Part shown: positions 27,832-39,000 of the stretch, one piece after another
Position numbering within the stretch: position 1 is the stretch's first letter
Layout of the letters: the number at the start of each line of letters is the position of its first letter
Source of the DNA: an uncultured Clostridium sp.
Lineage (GTDB): Bacteria; Bacillota; Clostridia; TANB77; CAG-508
Length of the DNA stretch: 53,300 bases
Assembly (NCBI GenBank): GCA_947569365.1
Contig: CANOSM010000011.1
Coordinates: 1-53,300 of the forward strand
Direction of reading: 5' to 3'
The notes under the pieces: generated by a model
The model's database searches: none
Seen by the model: the letters and a program-made list of their open reading frames with translations, nothing else
What the model was told of the DNA's origin: nothing
Program-made: the position numbers and the translations under genes

Positions 27832-27867
27832 ATATTATGTACTGTTTCAAAGAGAGGAGATACTTAT

Positions 27868-28173
27868 ATGTTAGCTAAACAATGGAAAAGAATTGGATTA
27901 ATAATTTTAATTATAGCATGTTTTGCAAATGTTACATCAAAGCTCGTAAAAAAAGTATCTTTTAATAGTAATGTAAAAAGTACAGTATCAGATGTTATAA
28001 ACTCTGTTGATGGAACTGTTAAGAATATGATAAATACAGAAAATAATAAAAATACAGTAACAAATACACCTCCAGTAACACAGAACAATACTAATTCTAG
28101 ACCAGTACAAACACAAAATCAAACAGTAAATAATGGAGGATTTACAATAGAACCTGTAAATTCTGTTTATTAA
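27868..28173 (+). CDS. Small membrane-anchored protein of unknown function
   Basis: A 101-residue protein with one N-terminal hydrophobic helix (RIGLIILIIACFANVTS) behind a basic start, then an Asn/Thr/Gln-rich, probably disordered outer part. No family recognised. GAGAGGAGA lies before the ATG and a consensus promoter lies 37 bases further up. It is followed by the L31 gene. Confidence 0.7.
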   Translation: MLAKQWKRIGLIILIIACFANVTSKLVKKVSFNSNVKSTVSDVINSVDGTVKNMINTENNKNTVTNTPPVTQNNTNSRPVQTQNQTVNNGGFTIEPVNSVY

Positions 28174-28260
28174 AATAAAAAAACTATTGAAAAGTATATA
28201 TTAATATGATAACATATATAAGATATTTTTAAACTAATGAAAGAAAGAGGTGAATACAAA

Positions 28261-28461
28261 ATGAAAGAAGGAATACACCCTAATTATACAACTGCAACAA
28301 TAACATGTGCATGTGGTAATGTAATAGAAACAAATTCAACAAAGCAAGATATGAAAGTAGATATTTGTTCAAAATGTCACCCATATTGGACAGGAAACTT
28401 AAAAAGAGAAACAACAGGTGGTAGAGCTGATAAATTTAGAAAAAAATATGGTTTACAATAA
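28261..28461 (+). CDS. rpmE: 50S ribosomal protein L31 (zinc-binding type)
   Basis: A 66-residue large-subunit protein starting MKEGIHPNYTTATITCACGN, with zinc ligands in CACG and CSKCHPYWTG, and the GGRADKFRKKYG end. The C+ form binds zinc. I place the start at ATG 28261 because GAGGTGA lies 7-8 bases upstream; an earlier in-frame ATG would add eight extra residues. A terminator follows directly. Confidence 0.95.
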   Translation: MKEGIHPNYTTATITCACGNVIETNSTKQDMKVDICSKCHPYWTGNLKRETTGGRADKFRKKYGLQ

Positions 28462-28466
28462 AAATA

Positions 28467-28500
28467 AAGAGCATATATGTAATGCTCTTATTTTTTTATT
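28467..28500 (+). terminator. Terminator after rpmE
   Basis: A 7-bp stem AGAGCAT / ATGCTCT with a 7-base loop followed by TTATTTTTTT. Confidence 0.85.
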
Positions 28501-28506
28501 TATAAT

Positions 28507-28674
28507 CTAGTACAAAATAAATATAGCAATATTAGGAAGAATTAGACCAATAGTAGCTAAACTAAAAATTACTATTCCACCTAATTTATTTTTATTCTTA
28601 TTATATTCAAATATTCCAAAACTAACCGTTTGAAGAAATATCCAAATAGTTAAAATTATAATTATAAGTTTCAT
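28507..28674 (-). CDS. Small two-helix membrane protein at the end of the ger operon
   Basis: A 55-residue protein beginning MKLIIIILTIWIFLQT. It has two hydrophobic helices separated by a Lys/Asn-rich turn and ends IAIFILY. TAGGAGA stands before the ATG. It lies 32 bases downstream of gerC in the same direction, so it is likely a fourth member of the germinant-receptor operon, comparable in position and size to the small D subunits of some ger operons, though I see no sequence identity. Confidence 0.65.
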   Translation of the reverse strand: MKLIIIILTIWIFLQTVSFGIFEYNKNKNKLGGIVIFSLATIGLILPNIAIFILY

Positions 28675-28706
28675 ATAAAAAATCTCCTATAACAGATTAT
28701 TTAAAA

Positions 28707-29897
28707 TTACATTCTTGGGAATAAATAATTAGAACTTATATCTACATATACTTTTACATTAAAATTACTATTTTTAAATACATCTAGCCAGTTAATATCA
28801 TTTAGATCCTTTTCAGTAAGATAATTTCTTTTTAAATATCCATAAAACCCAACAATATCACTATTATAATCCTTAGATATTTTATTTAAATAACCATAAC
28901 AATATTCTTTTACTTTCTCAGATATAGAAGTTTCTAACATACTTAAATCTTCTTTATTTGTAAAATTATAATGTTTAGCAGCTGATAATACTTTTACATC
29001 TAAATATACTTCACAGTCAATATATGGAGTTTTAGAATTATTATCATATGATACAGAAATATGTGTATTTTTATTTTGAGATATTTTAGCATCTAGAACA
29101 TTATTTTTATCAAATGGAGAAGTAAGTGAAATAGTAGCAGAATCTAAATTATTTGTAAAAATATTATGACATATAGTATCTAACCCACTTATTCTTCCGA
29201 CATATTTATCTTCAAAAAATACTGCTAGTCCTAAATCTTCTATATTTTTCCCATCTGTAAAACCATATATTGCAGTAGGCTCTTTAGTATTATCATGTAA
29301 TGACGCATAAAAGTCAGAAAGTTGACATTCTCCTATATAAGCTGTTGTTTCAGAAGAGCCTATAAGAGAAGTATAATATTGAGCAGAAATTTCTTCTGAA
29401 TTTGATGTAGCTTCTAAGAATGCTGTAGCAGTATTATTAGAAATAATTATACTAGCAGTAGGCCTTATTTCAATATTATTTGCCAAATTATCAAAATAAG
29501 GATTTATACCTTTAGAAGCAAGTTCTTCTGATATTACTATTGCTGAACAATGAGATAAATTAAGTTCATTAGCAGTAAGAGTATTTAAAATGCTAAAACC
29601 AATTCCAATAGATGGAGTTTCAATAGAATAAAGAGTAGTTTTTAAACTAGAAGTACCACCGCTTTCTGAAGAGTCAGTAGTTGCAACTTGAATAGTAAGC
29701 AATATATTATCTTCTTTATCTATATTTGCTACTTTATTTTCATCAATATTTTTATCTTTTTCATCAATTTTTACAGTATCAATACCAATAGCAATAACAT
29801 ATGAAAGATCTTCAACACTTCTAGCATCATATGCTTCCATAAATGTAATTATAAAAAATATTAGTATAAGAGCAAATAAAATTTTTCTTTTTATCAT
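28707..29897 (-). CDS. gerC: Spore germination receptor subunit C
   Basis: The Ger(x)C-family subunit of a nutrient germinant receptor in the inner spore membrane, 396 residues. The N-terminus is hydrophobic (KILFALILIFFIITF) and is followed by EAYDARSVEDLSYVIAIGID, the usual start of the family. Unlike typical members it has no lipobox Cys at the cleavage point, so lipid anchoring is doubtful and an uncleaved helix may anchor it. I start it at ATG 29897, behind GGAGGAA. Confidence 0.88.
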   Translation of the reverse strand: MIKRKILFALILIFFIITFMEAYDARSVEDLSYVIAIGIDTVKIDEKDKNIDENKVANIDKEDNILLTIQVATTDSSESGGTSSLKTTLYSIETPSIGIGFSILNTLTANELNLSHCSAIVISEELASKGINPYFDNLANNIEIRPTASIIISNNTATAFLEATSNSEEISAQYYTSLIGSSETTAYIGECQLSDFYASLHDNTKEPTAIYGFTDGKNIEDLGLAVFFEDKYVGRISGLDTICHNIFTNNLDSATISLTSPFDKNNVLDAKISQNKNTHISVSYDNNSKTPYIDCEVYLDVKVLSAAKHYNFTNKEDLSMLETSISEKVKEYCYGYLNKISKDYNSDIVGFYGYLKRNYLTEKDLNDINWLDVFKNSNFNVKVYVDISSNYLFPRM

Positions 29898-29948
29898 AGT
29901 TTCCTCCAAATAAAATCAATATTCAATATATTAATAAAAATTTTAGTA

Positions 29949-31094
29949 TTATCTAATTATTCCATTAGTAATAGTAGTAGTTTTATTATGTTTTTTTAAT
30001 ACTTTAGAGTTTATTAACTTCTTTTTAATATTAGCAACTATTAAAAGTAAAAAGCTTACTAAGAAAATAAGAATCAAAATAGAATATTTATAAATCGGAC
30101 CCTCAAGCAAATCCATAATATATTGATTATTCAAAAACAAAGAAGCACCAAATAAAATAGCACCAAAGCAAAACGACATTTGTCTAGAATCAGATATATT
30201 AGTAATTTTCTTAAAAGTATTTAAAACAAACATTAAACTTATACTTAAATATGAAAAAGAAGATAACATCCATAAAAATATAAATAATGCATCTGTTCTT
30301 TGTAAAAATTCGCCAAATTCAAGTACTCTTACAAGTAAATATACAGAAATCATTTCTTCACTATTTGCAATAAATGGAAAGGTTAATAGTAAAAGAGCTG
30401 TTATAAATATTAAAAAGAAGATTGAAAAAAGAATAGCAAATACTGATACTTTTTTAAAATCTTTTTTATTCTTCAAAAATGGCATTAAAAAGAATACATA
30501 ACCAACTCCACCAAAAGCATATATATTCTGAAGCCCATAAAGAAAAGTAGATTTATAATCTTTTCCTAAAATAGGAAATATTCTATTTACATCTATTTGA
30601 TTAGTAATTCCAAAAAACATAATTATCAAACTAAATATTATTATAGGAACTATTAAAGCATTTGTTTTTATTATTGACTTATTGCCATAATAGTTTGCAA
30701 CGCTCATTGCAGTTACAAAAAATAATATTACAAACATATAAGGAGATTTGGGAAAATATATTACTTTTATTAAGCTAATAAATTGTAGTATTACAGTACA
30801 AATTATAACTGAGAAAAATAACATATATATTATTCCAATAATAGTTTTAAAAAATTTTCCACCAACATATTCTGAAATATCTATAATGTCATGATTTTGG
30901 AAATTTTTAAATAAAGAAGCTACAATAATAACAAATAAAAGTACAATAGCTCCAGTTAGAAGTAAATTTACAATGGCTCCTGTAGAAGTTTCTTTTATAA
31001 TAGATTTTGGAAGGTTAAGAATAATTTTATTTATTGTAACAATTAAAATAAATAAAATAGCTTCTCTAGTACCAATTTTATTTTCCAGATTCAT
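29949..31094 (-). CDS. gerB: Spore germination receptor subunit B
   Basis: A 381-residue membrane protein of the GerAB family, related to amino-acid transporters, with about ten hydrophobic helices. It begins with the typical KIGTREAILFI and contains a conserved SEYVGGKFF-type segment in the first loops. In known receptors this subunit binds the germinant. It lies 8 bases after the gerA stop. Confidence 0.9.
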   Translation of the reverse strand: MNLENKIGTREAILFILIVTINKIILNLPKSIIKETSTGAIVNLLLTGAIVLLFVIIVASLFKNFQNHDIIDISEYVGGKFFKTIIGIIYMLFFSVIICTVILQFISLIKVIYFPKSPYMFVILFFVTAMSVANYYGNKSIIKTNALIVPIIIFSLIIMFFGITNQIDVNRIFPILGKDYKSTFLYGLQNIYAFGGVGYVFFLMPFLKNKKDFKKVSVFAILFSIFFLIFITALLLLTFPFIANSEEMISVYLLVRVLEFGEFLQRTDALFIFLWMLSSFSYLSISLMFVLNTFKKITNISDSRQMSFCFGAILFGASLFLNNQYIMDLLEGPIYKYSILILIFLVSFLLLIVANIKKKLINSKVLKKHNKTTTITNGIIR

Positions 31095-31102
31095 TTACTT
31101 TA

Positions 31103-32804
31103 TTACCTCTCTTTCCACTTCATACTTATATGATCTTCGCTTCTAGGTCTTTTAGTATTTAAGAAATTACTACGTTTTTCAACTTTCCATATTGGATGTA
31201 AAAATAATGTGTTATTAGTATCTTTATTTCCACTAGGAACATAAGGAGAAAAATAAGATACACCAAAAGATTTTAAATTATTTAAATAAATAAGTTGCAA
31301 AAATAATCCAATACTTATTCCTAAAAATCCTGCAATAAAACCGAGTGCTATATACATGAACCTAAATATTCTTAAACAAAAACCAAGAGAGTAATCTGGA
31401 ATTGCAAAAGAACATATACCAGTAATAGCAACAATAATAATTAATATAGGACTTACGATATTTGCAGAAACAGCAGCATCTCCTAAAATAAGACCACCAA
31501 TAATTCCGAATAGTTGAACCCATAGGTGTAGGAATACGAATACTTGCTTCACGAATAAGCTCAAATGATATTTCCATCAGTATTATTTCAAATATTACAG
31601 GGAAAGGAATAGACTTTCTACCTGCTGCAATAGCAAACACCAGATCTGTAGGAATCAATTCCTGGTGGAAATTTATTATTGCAACATACATACCAGGTAA
31701 AAATAATGCAACTATAAATGCAAGAATTCTTACAATTTTTACTAGATTGGCAAATTGATATTTTTGATTCATATCTTCAGGAGAAGATAGAAAATCAATA
31801 AATACTGCTGGAGCAATTAAAGCATATGGTGAACCATTTATTAGAACAACAACTCTACCTTCTAGGATACTTTGACTTGCTCTATCAGGTCTTTCTGTAG
31901 CCATAGTTCCTGGAAAAGGAGAAGAAGTTTTATCCTGTATTAATTGATCAAGTGAATCATAAGATATAAGAGAATCTATTTTAATACCTGAAATTCTAAA
32001 TCTAACTTCATTTACCAAATCATCATTTGTAATATTCTGCATATAGCAAATTGAAACACTAGTTTTTGATACTTCACCAACAGAAAGCTGTTCAATTATT
32101 AGATTTTCATTATTAATTAAGCGTCTAAGCATAGATGTATTAGTCCTTATATTTTCAACAAATGCCTCTTGTGAACCACGAACGACTACTTCATTACTAG
32201 GTTTTTCAACAGAACGAGCATCAAAACCTTTAGCCTCTATGCAAAAAGCACTATTTATGCTATCAATTAAAAGACCAGTAAATCCAGAATTTATTTTCTG
32301 GAAGAAATCTGAAAAATCAGAAGATATATTAATACTATTTTGTGGTATTAATGAATTATAAATATAATCAGAAATAGAACTATTATTAGCTTGTCTATAT
32401 TTATTTTCAGATCCATCTTCCGAAATAGATTTTGGTGGAGTAGTTATAATACTTTCTTTATCTGAAAATGTATTATTTTGATTTTTCATCATAAGAGGTT
32501 TCATAATACAATTATTTAAAATGTCAGAATCCACCATACCATCAATATAAAAAAGAAGAGCAGGATATAATTTTCCTTTTATGTTTATATTTAAATTTCG
32601 AAGAACAATATCACTATTTATCAAAGCATTATATTTTACAGTAATATATTCTTGATTTTCCTTTAAGCTAGAACTTATTTTCTTACTATCACTTTTTGTA
32701 TTTTCGATAATATTATTTGATACTTGAGTTTCTGAGAGTTTATATGAATATTGCTTATTTTCATCGTATGAAAATATTTTTGAAAAAGATTTTTTTAAAT
32801 CCAT
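31103..32804 (-). CDS. gerA: Spore germination receptor subunit A, read through a +1 shift at CGG
   Basis: The A subunit of the receptor, 566 residues after correction: a cytoplasmic part from residue 1 to about 310 containing DIVLRNLNI, LLIDSINSAF and RGSQEAFVENIRTN, then a membrane domain with INGSPYALIAPAVFIDFLSS. The zero frame runs into wrong sequence at codon 433, where CGG stands; dropping its C gives S-T-I-G-I-I-G-G-L-I-L-G-D-A-A, the family's conserved segment, and continues to the end. I start at ATG 32804; GGAGGT is about 12 bases upstream. The gene is divergent from spoIVA. Confidence 0.9.
31505..31508 (-). other. CGGA +1 recoding site in gerA
   Basis: Sense ACT ATT CGGA ATT ATT, with CGG at 31508-31506 in frame with the start. 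Dropping the C gives Thr-Ile-Gly-Ile-Ile-Gly-Gly, conserved in GerA proteins. Confidence 0.87.
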
Positions 32805-32947
32805 AAAAATATATCTACCTCCATATTTAAAGTTAGTATGTACTAAATAAAAAAATTTATCCCAAAATAGGAATAAATTTGAAAAATACAAATATACATT
32901 AGTAAAAAGCAGTGAAAAGCGTAATACAAAAGTTAGTAGGAGGTTGT

Positions 32948-34426
32948 ATGGAAAGTTTAGAGATATATCAAGATATTGCTAAAAGAACTGATGGAGATAT
33001 ATATGTTGGTGTTGTTGGCCCAGTAAGAACAGGAAAATCAACTTTTATAAAAAGATTTATGGAAGAACTTGTTTTGCCCAATATAGATAATACATATAAA
33101 AAAGAAAGAGCTATAGATGAGCTTCCACAAAGTGCTAGTGGAAAAACAATAATGACAACAGAACCAAAGTTTATACCAAATGAGGCAGTATCTATTACTG
33201 TTGGTGAAAATGTAAAAATGAGGGTAAGACTAGTAGATTGTGTAGGATACTTAGTAAACAATGCTATTGGATACTTAGAAGATGATATGCCAAGGATGGT
33301 AAAAACACCATGGTCAGAAGAGGAAATGCCTTTTGAAAAAGCTGCTGAAATAGGAACAAAAAAAGTAATTGAAGAACACTCAACAATTGGAATATTAATT
33401 ACAACAGATGGAAGTATTACTGATATAGATAGAAGAGACTATATAGAGGCAGAAGAAAGAGTTGCAAATGAACTTAAAGCTATAAATAAACCATTTGTAA
33501 TATTACTTAATTCAAATAATCCTAGAAGTGAAGAATGTAGAAGTTTAGTAAATGAATTAGAAAAAAAATATGAAGCATCAGTAGTTCCAGTTAATTGTAC
33601 AGAAATTCAAAGTACTGATATGGAAGAAATATTCTCAAAATTATTATATGAATTTAAGGTTAGTCAAGTAAATATAAGATTTCCAGGATGGGTAGATGGA
33701 CTTGAAAGTAGTAATAATCTAAAATCAGAATTATATAATAGTGTAAAAGATTCATTTTGTAATGTAGATAAATTAAAAGATATAAATGATGCGATAGAAA
33801 AATTAAAACAAGTAGAAATCATATCTAAAGCAGAGGCAGAAAATATTGAACTTGGAACAGGAGAAGTTACAGTTAGTATCAGTTTAAATGATGAGCTATT
33901 TTATAATGTACTTACAGATCTTACAGGAGTAGAGATACAAAATGAAGTAAAACTATTTGAAGTAATTACAGAATTTTCAAAGATAAAAAAGAAATATGAT
34001 AAAATGGAATATGCACTTCATGAAGTAAAAGAAAAAGGATATGGAATTGTATCGCCAACTATAGATGATTTAATATTAGATGAGCCAGAGATTGTAAAAC
34101 AAGGTTCTAAATATGGAGTAAAACTTAAGGCAAAGGCACCATCTATTCATATGATACAAATTAATACAGAAACAGAAGTATCTCCAATTGTTGGTAGTGA
34201 AAAACAATCAGAAGATTTATTAAAATACTTACTTTCTGAATTTGAGAATGATAAACAAAAAATATGGGAGTCTAATATATTTGGAAAAAATCTACATGAG
34301 CTTGTAAATGAAGGACTTCAAAATAAATTGACAAAGATGCCAGAAGATGCTCAATATAAAATTAGAGACACATTAGAGCGAATTGTAAATGAAGGAAGCG
34401 GAGGGCTTATTTGTATAATTTTATAA
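32948..34426 (+). CDS. spoIVA: Stage IV sporulation protein A, spore coat ATPase
   Basis: A TRAFAC-like ATPase that polymerises into the coat base layer on the forespore, anchored by SpoVM. The 492-residue protein begins MESLEIYQDIAKRTDGDIYV, with Walker A GPVRTGKST near residue 26 and LVDCVGYLV as the Walker B/sensor region. The C-terminal third is the polymerisation region, ending in the usual short hydrophobic GGLICIIL. TAGGAGGT precedes ATG 32948; an in-frame start 36 bases earlier lacks a site. A terminator follows. Confidence 0.96.
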   Translation: MESLEIYQDIAKRTDGDIYVGVVGPVRTGKSTFIKRFMEELVLPNIDNTYKKERAIDELPQSASGKTIMTTEPKFIPNEAVSITVGENVKMRVRLVDCVGYLVNNAIGYLEDDMPRMVKTPWSEEEMPFEKAAEIGTKKVIEEHSTIGILITTDGSITDIDRRDYIEAEERVANELKAINKPFVILLNSNNPRSEECRSLVNELEKKYEASVVPVNCTEIQSTDMEEIFSKLLYEFKVSQVNIRFPGWVDGLESSNNLKSELYNSVKDSFCNVDKLKDINDAIEKLKQVEIISKAEAENIELGTGEVTVSISLNDELFYNVLTDLTGVEIQNEVKLFEVITEFSKIKKKYDKMEYALHEVKEKGYGIVSPTIDDLILDEPEIVKQGSKYGVKLKAKAPSIHMIQINTETEVSPIVGSEKQSEDLLKYLLSEFENDKQKIWESNIFGKNLHELVNEGLQNKLTKMPEDAQYKIRDTLERIVNEGSGGLICIIL

Positions 34427-34430
34427 CTTA

Positions 34431-34463
34431 AAAAAACACTTCTTAATAAAGAGGTGTTTTTTT
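34431..34463 (+). terminator. Terminator after spoIVA
   Basis: AAAAAACACTTCTT pairs with AAGAGGTGTTTTTT (one G-T pair) around an AATA loop, with a T-run. Confidence 0.85.
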
Positions 34464-34553
34464 AATAAAAAAATAACGAAAAATATAAATTTTTGTTGTA
34501 AGTAAATAAGAAAATAAGCTATAATAATATATATAGGGATATAAGGAGTAGAA

Positions 34554-36063
34554 ATGAAGAAGACTAAGAAAAATAAAAAAATGACAAGAAAAAAAATAAT
34601 AATTATTGTTTCTGTTATATGTAGTTTTATATTTTTATCAGTATTAATATCTTCAGTACTTACAAAGAATGTTAAGAATGCTGATTATGTAGGAAGAAAT
34701 GTTTCTATAAAAGAGATTGTTGAAAAAAATGGTTGTGAATATATATCAGATGATAAATCAAGCATAGATGAATTTGAAATAGACATATATTTAAAATTTG
34801 GAAAAGATACTGTAGTAAATGGAAAATCAATGAAACCCTATTATGAAAGTGTATTTTCATCAATTGCATATGAAACAGGATACAAAAATATAAGACTTAT
34901 AGATGATTCCAGGGGATTAGAAGTAAAAATAATATGTTCTTCAAATGGATATATATCTAAAATACTAATAAATGATAAAGAAGATTATTTTAAAAACCTA
35001 TTATCAGAAAATTCAAAAAAACAACCTATGAACATAAAAACTATAGATATGAATATTAATTCTCAAGAATTACAAAATCTAATTAATAATTCTTGGATAT
35101 CTTCAAGAGTAGTTTTTGGAAGTAAAGATGGCAGATATAATAAATATGATATTTACTTTGATGAAGGAATAGAAGTCAGGACTGTAAGTAAAAAAGTATA
35201 TAATATAGTATTTACAGAAAAATATAAAAAAGAAGTAGTAGCTGGAATTAAAGTAGGTGCAAGTTTAGATGCAATAAAAGAAAGATTTGGGACATCTTAT
35301 GATAATCAATCAGTAATTCGGATATAAGACAAACAGATTTTATGTATTTTTCTCAAGTGATCAAATTTCTATATACCCAAACTATAATTATACAGAAAAT
35401 ACATATGTTGAATTTGAAAAATTAGTAGATGAATATAATAAAAGTAAAGATATAAATGATTTTATGGACAAACTTACAGATTTATGGAATGATTATGACT
35501 TATATAATTATGATAAAAATTATTTAGATATATCTTATACTTTAAAAGGTGTAAGAATTTCATATTCATCAGAAGATAAAGATGGAATACAAATATATGA
35601 AAACTATAATGGAAAACTAAAAAATAGTCAGGTATTATATGATGAAGTATATTACAAGTTAGATGAGAGTATTTTAATAGAAAATGAAATGAAAAGAATT
35701 GTAGAAGAAAAAACAATTCCAGATGATACAACTGTTGATGAACTTAAAATTAGTAATTTGTTTGTACTTGAATATGAAAAAATAGATGATGAGAGAAAAA
35801 ACAAAATAAGAATAAAGTCTAAAACAAATGAGTATACAAACAATGAATTAGATGATACAATAATTATAAGTGAATATATATGGTTAGATGATACACATTT
35901 ATTATATTCAGTTCAAGGGAAAGGAATATATATTTATAATGCTCTTAAAAAGAGCATACGTACATTAGTAGAAGATAACAATCAGACTTATAATATTAAA
36001 GATTATGATAGGGCTTCTAAAGTACTAAAATATGATGATAAAAAAGTAGTAATCAGATTTTAA
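34554..36063 (+). CDS. Membrane-anchored envelope protein, read through a +1 shift at CGG
   Basis: Corrected length 502 residues. A basic start is followed by one transmembrane helix (IIIIVSVICSFIFLSVLIS); the rest should lie outside. Residues 225-290 hold VGASLDAIKERFG, a motif seen in outer proteins that contain small SmpA/lipoprotein-like folds. The end (YIWLDDTHLLYSVQGKGIYI) resembles a beta-propeller blade. No named family recognised. The zero frame stops at 35327; skipping the C of codon 256 rejoins it. It ends 17 bases before the large NlpC/P60-like gene, so both are probably one operon. Confidence 0.75.
35319..35322 (+). other. CGGA +1 recoding site in the envelope protein gene
   Basis: GTA ATT CGGA TAT. 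Dropping the C gives Val-Ile-Gly-Tyr-Lys and opens about 250 further codons; the zero frame reads Arg-Ile-stop. Confidence 0.84.
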
Positions 36064-36080
36064 AGGATACAAGGAGAAAG

Positions 36081-39000
36081 ATGAAGAAAATAGGAAGTTT
36101 ATTAAAGAAAATAATAATTATATATCTTGTGTTTTTCATACTACTTGCAAATATGAGTCAATGTTTAGGAAGAGCCTATGATGATTCTTGTGGGGAATAT
36201 GTAGCAGACTATGCTGAAAAGTTTGTAAAACAGTATGGTGGTAATTCTACATACTTTGCAGCTCAAGAGATAGTTTGGACTGGAGGATCTTTTGGAAATG
36301 GAACATTTAAAAGTTGTTGTACTAGTGGTGTAAAATATATGTATGAAATGGCATTAGGTATAAACTTATATGATTATGGGTATAGTGCGCTTGCTAGTAA
36401 TAATCTAAATATAACATCACAATACTGGGATAAGATACCAACGTCACAGGCAAAGCCAGGAGATATTTTAGTAAAATCAGGACATGTTGAAATGGCTACA
36501 AGTAGTGGAGCAAGAGATCATGCTGATTTTGGTTCTACAGGAAAAAGTAGTACAGTAATGCATTATAATGCGCATGATACATTTACAACAGCAATAAGAC
36601 TAAAAAGTAATGTTGATGTTAATCCAAATGGAAAGATTGCTGGGGCTAAGAGTAGCTACGATGAGGAAAAAGATAGTATATATGGATCAAATGGCTTTAT
36701 TTATCAAGGTGTAGCAACCCTGTCAGGTTATGAGAGTGGGGGAACACTTGGAAAATGGTTATTTGATACTTTACTTAAAATATTAGATTGGGTAATAGGA
36801 ATATTAACATATTTAGTAAGAATAGTAATAGTTGGCTGGACAGTAATAGTTGAGAGAGTTTTCATAGATGGAATAGTAAATAGTGTTACAGGAATAAATA
36901 ATACATCAGAGCCAGAAAAGGAAGATGAAGAAGAACAATTAGAGGATATAGGTGATGAAGAAAATCCAGATGAATATATAGGAACAGGAGTACAGGAAGT
37001 AGCAAATGTAGGAGGAAGTACTAAACTTGCAACATCTTCAAAAGCAAATGTAACAGTAGAAAATATAGTATTTAATAGAGTACCAATTTTAGATATAAAT
37101 TTCTTTAATTTTGAAACAGCTCTAACAACAAAAAGAAATGAAGGAAATATATTTAAGCCAGGAGCATTAATAGGAAATTCAGGAGAGGGAATTGAGGTAG
37201 TAGAAGCACAAATTGATAAAAATGGTATTATATATATATTAAAAACAGCAATAGCAACATGGTATTACACATTTAGAGTAATTGCTGTAGCAGTGATGTT
37301 ATTAATTTTAATATATTTAGGAATAAGAATGGCATTTTCAACAGTAGCAGAAGGAAAAGCTGTATATAAAGAAATGCTAATAGGTTGGATAGTAGGTTTT
37401 ATATTATTATTTACAATGCATTATATAATGTATGCAACAATAATGATAAATGAGGCAATGGTAAATTTTATAGTATCAACACAAGTAAAACTTGGTGGAG
37501 ATGAGATATCATTATATGAGACAGTAAGATCAAAAGCATATGAAATTAAAGCATCAACAGGATGGTCAGGAACAATAATGTATATGGTATTAGTATATTA
37601 TTCAGTAAGATTTTTACTAATATATCTAAAAAGATATTTTACAGTTGCAATACTTGCAATATTATCATCATTGGTAGCGTTATTATTTGCACTAGAAAAG
37701 ATAAATAAAAAGGGAAAAAAAGCAGCAGTATATGGAATGTGGTTTAAAGATTTTGTATTTACAGTAGCACTTCAATCAGGACATGCACTTATATATGTAG
37801 TATTTGTTGGAACTGCCATAAAACTTACACAAGCATCATTAGCAGGAATAATGCTTGCTATGATATTTTTACATTTCATGATGAAAAATGCAGAATCAAT
37901 ACTAAGAAAAATTATGGCATTTACGGCAGGACCAGGAGATTTAATGAAAGATGATCTTGCCAATATAGCTAATGCAACAATAGCTGGAATGAGTATGAGG
38001 AAAATAGGAGCAAGTTATGTAAAAGGAGTAAATAAAGTAGTAATAAAACCAGTTGCAAATTTAGTAGGTTCAGGATTATCGTTTGCTAGTAGTAGAGTTA
38101 GAGATCTTGTAAGTCCTGGAGCAGAGAGACAAAATTTAGCGAATATGTCAGAGATTGAGAGAAGAGAAGCAGAGAAGAAACAAGAAATAAAAGAAAGAAA
38201 TAAAGAACAAGTAAAAAGAGCATTAGGAGTAGCTGGAAGTACAGTATCAGGAACTCTTCAGACAGTAGCAGGAGTAGTAGGAACTATAGTAGAACCAGCA
38301 GTAGGGCTAACACTTTTAGGAAGAGGAGCAGGCTCATTTATAGATGCATCAGATAAGTTAAGAGATATAAAAGGTCCTAAACAAATAAATGTTAAAGATA
38401 AAAGGAAATATACATTTAATGGAGTGAGATTAGCAGACAGAAGAGCAGCTGATCAGTTAATTTTAAACTTGACTAGAGATAATATAGAATTTACAATCGA
38501 TTCAAGAGGAAGAATTAAAGCTGGAAACAACTTAAGAGAATATAGAAACTATATAAAGAAATATGTAAAAAAAGAAAAATTAGATGCTAATAATGGAGCA
38601 CTAAGAAGCGGTCTAAGATTTGCGACAGGTAAAGCACTAGCTGATAATATATCAATTCGTGAAAGTGAATCAGATATAAGAGATAGAGCATTAGTAAATT
38701 TATATGGAAAAGCAATAGATAAAGAAAAAGAACTAGTAAGAGAGTATAAACTAGCAAGAAGTGAGCAAGATAAATTGATAGCATCAATAGCATTAAAAGA
38801 TGAGAAATTAGCATCTAAGTTACAAGCAAAACAAGATATAGAAATGGAAAATGCAATGCTTGCATTAATGGATCCATTACCAGTAGAATATATTGAGACA
38901 GCAATATCGAACTACGAAGCTAATAAAGGAAAACAAAATATAGGTTTTGGAGAGAATAAAGATGAATTATTAACAGGAGTAAATGTAGAACTAGAACAAA

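Noticed and set aside
32852..32880. Imperfect inverted repeat between divergent gerA and spoIVA as a shared operator.
   Set aside because: The arms match only partly and are AT-rich; no support beyond position.
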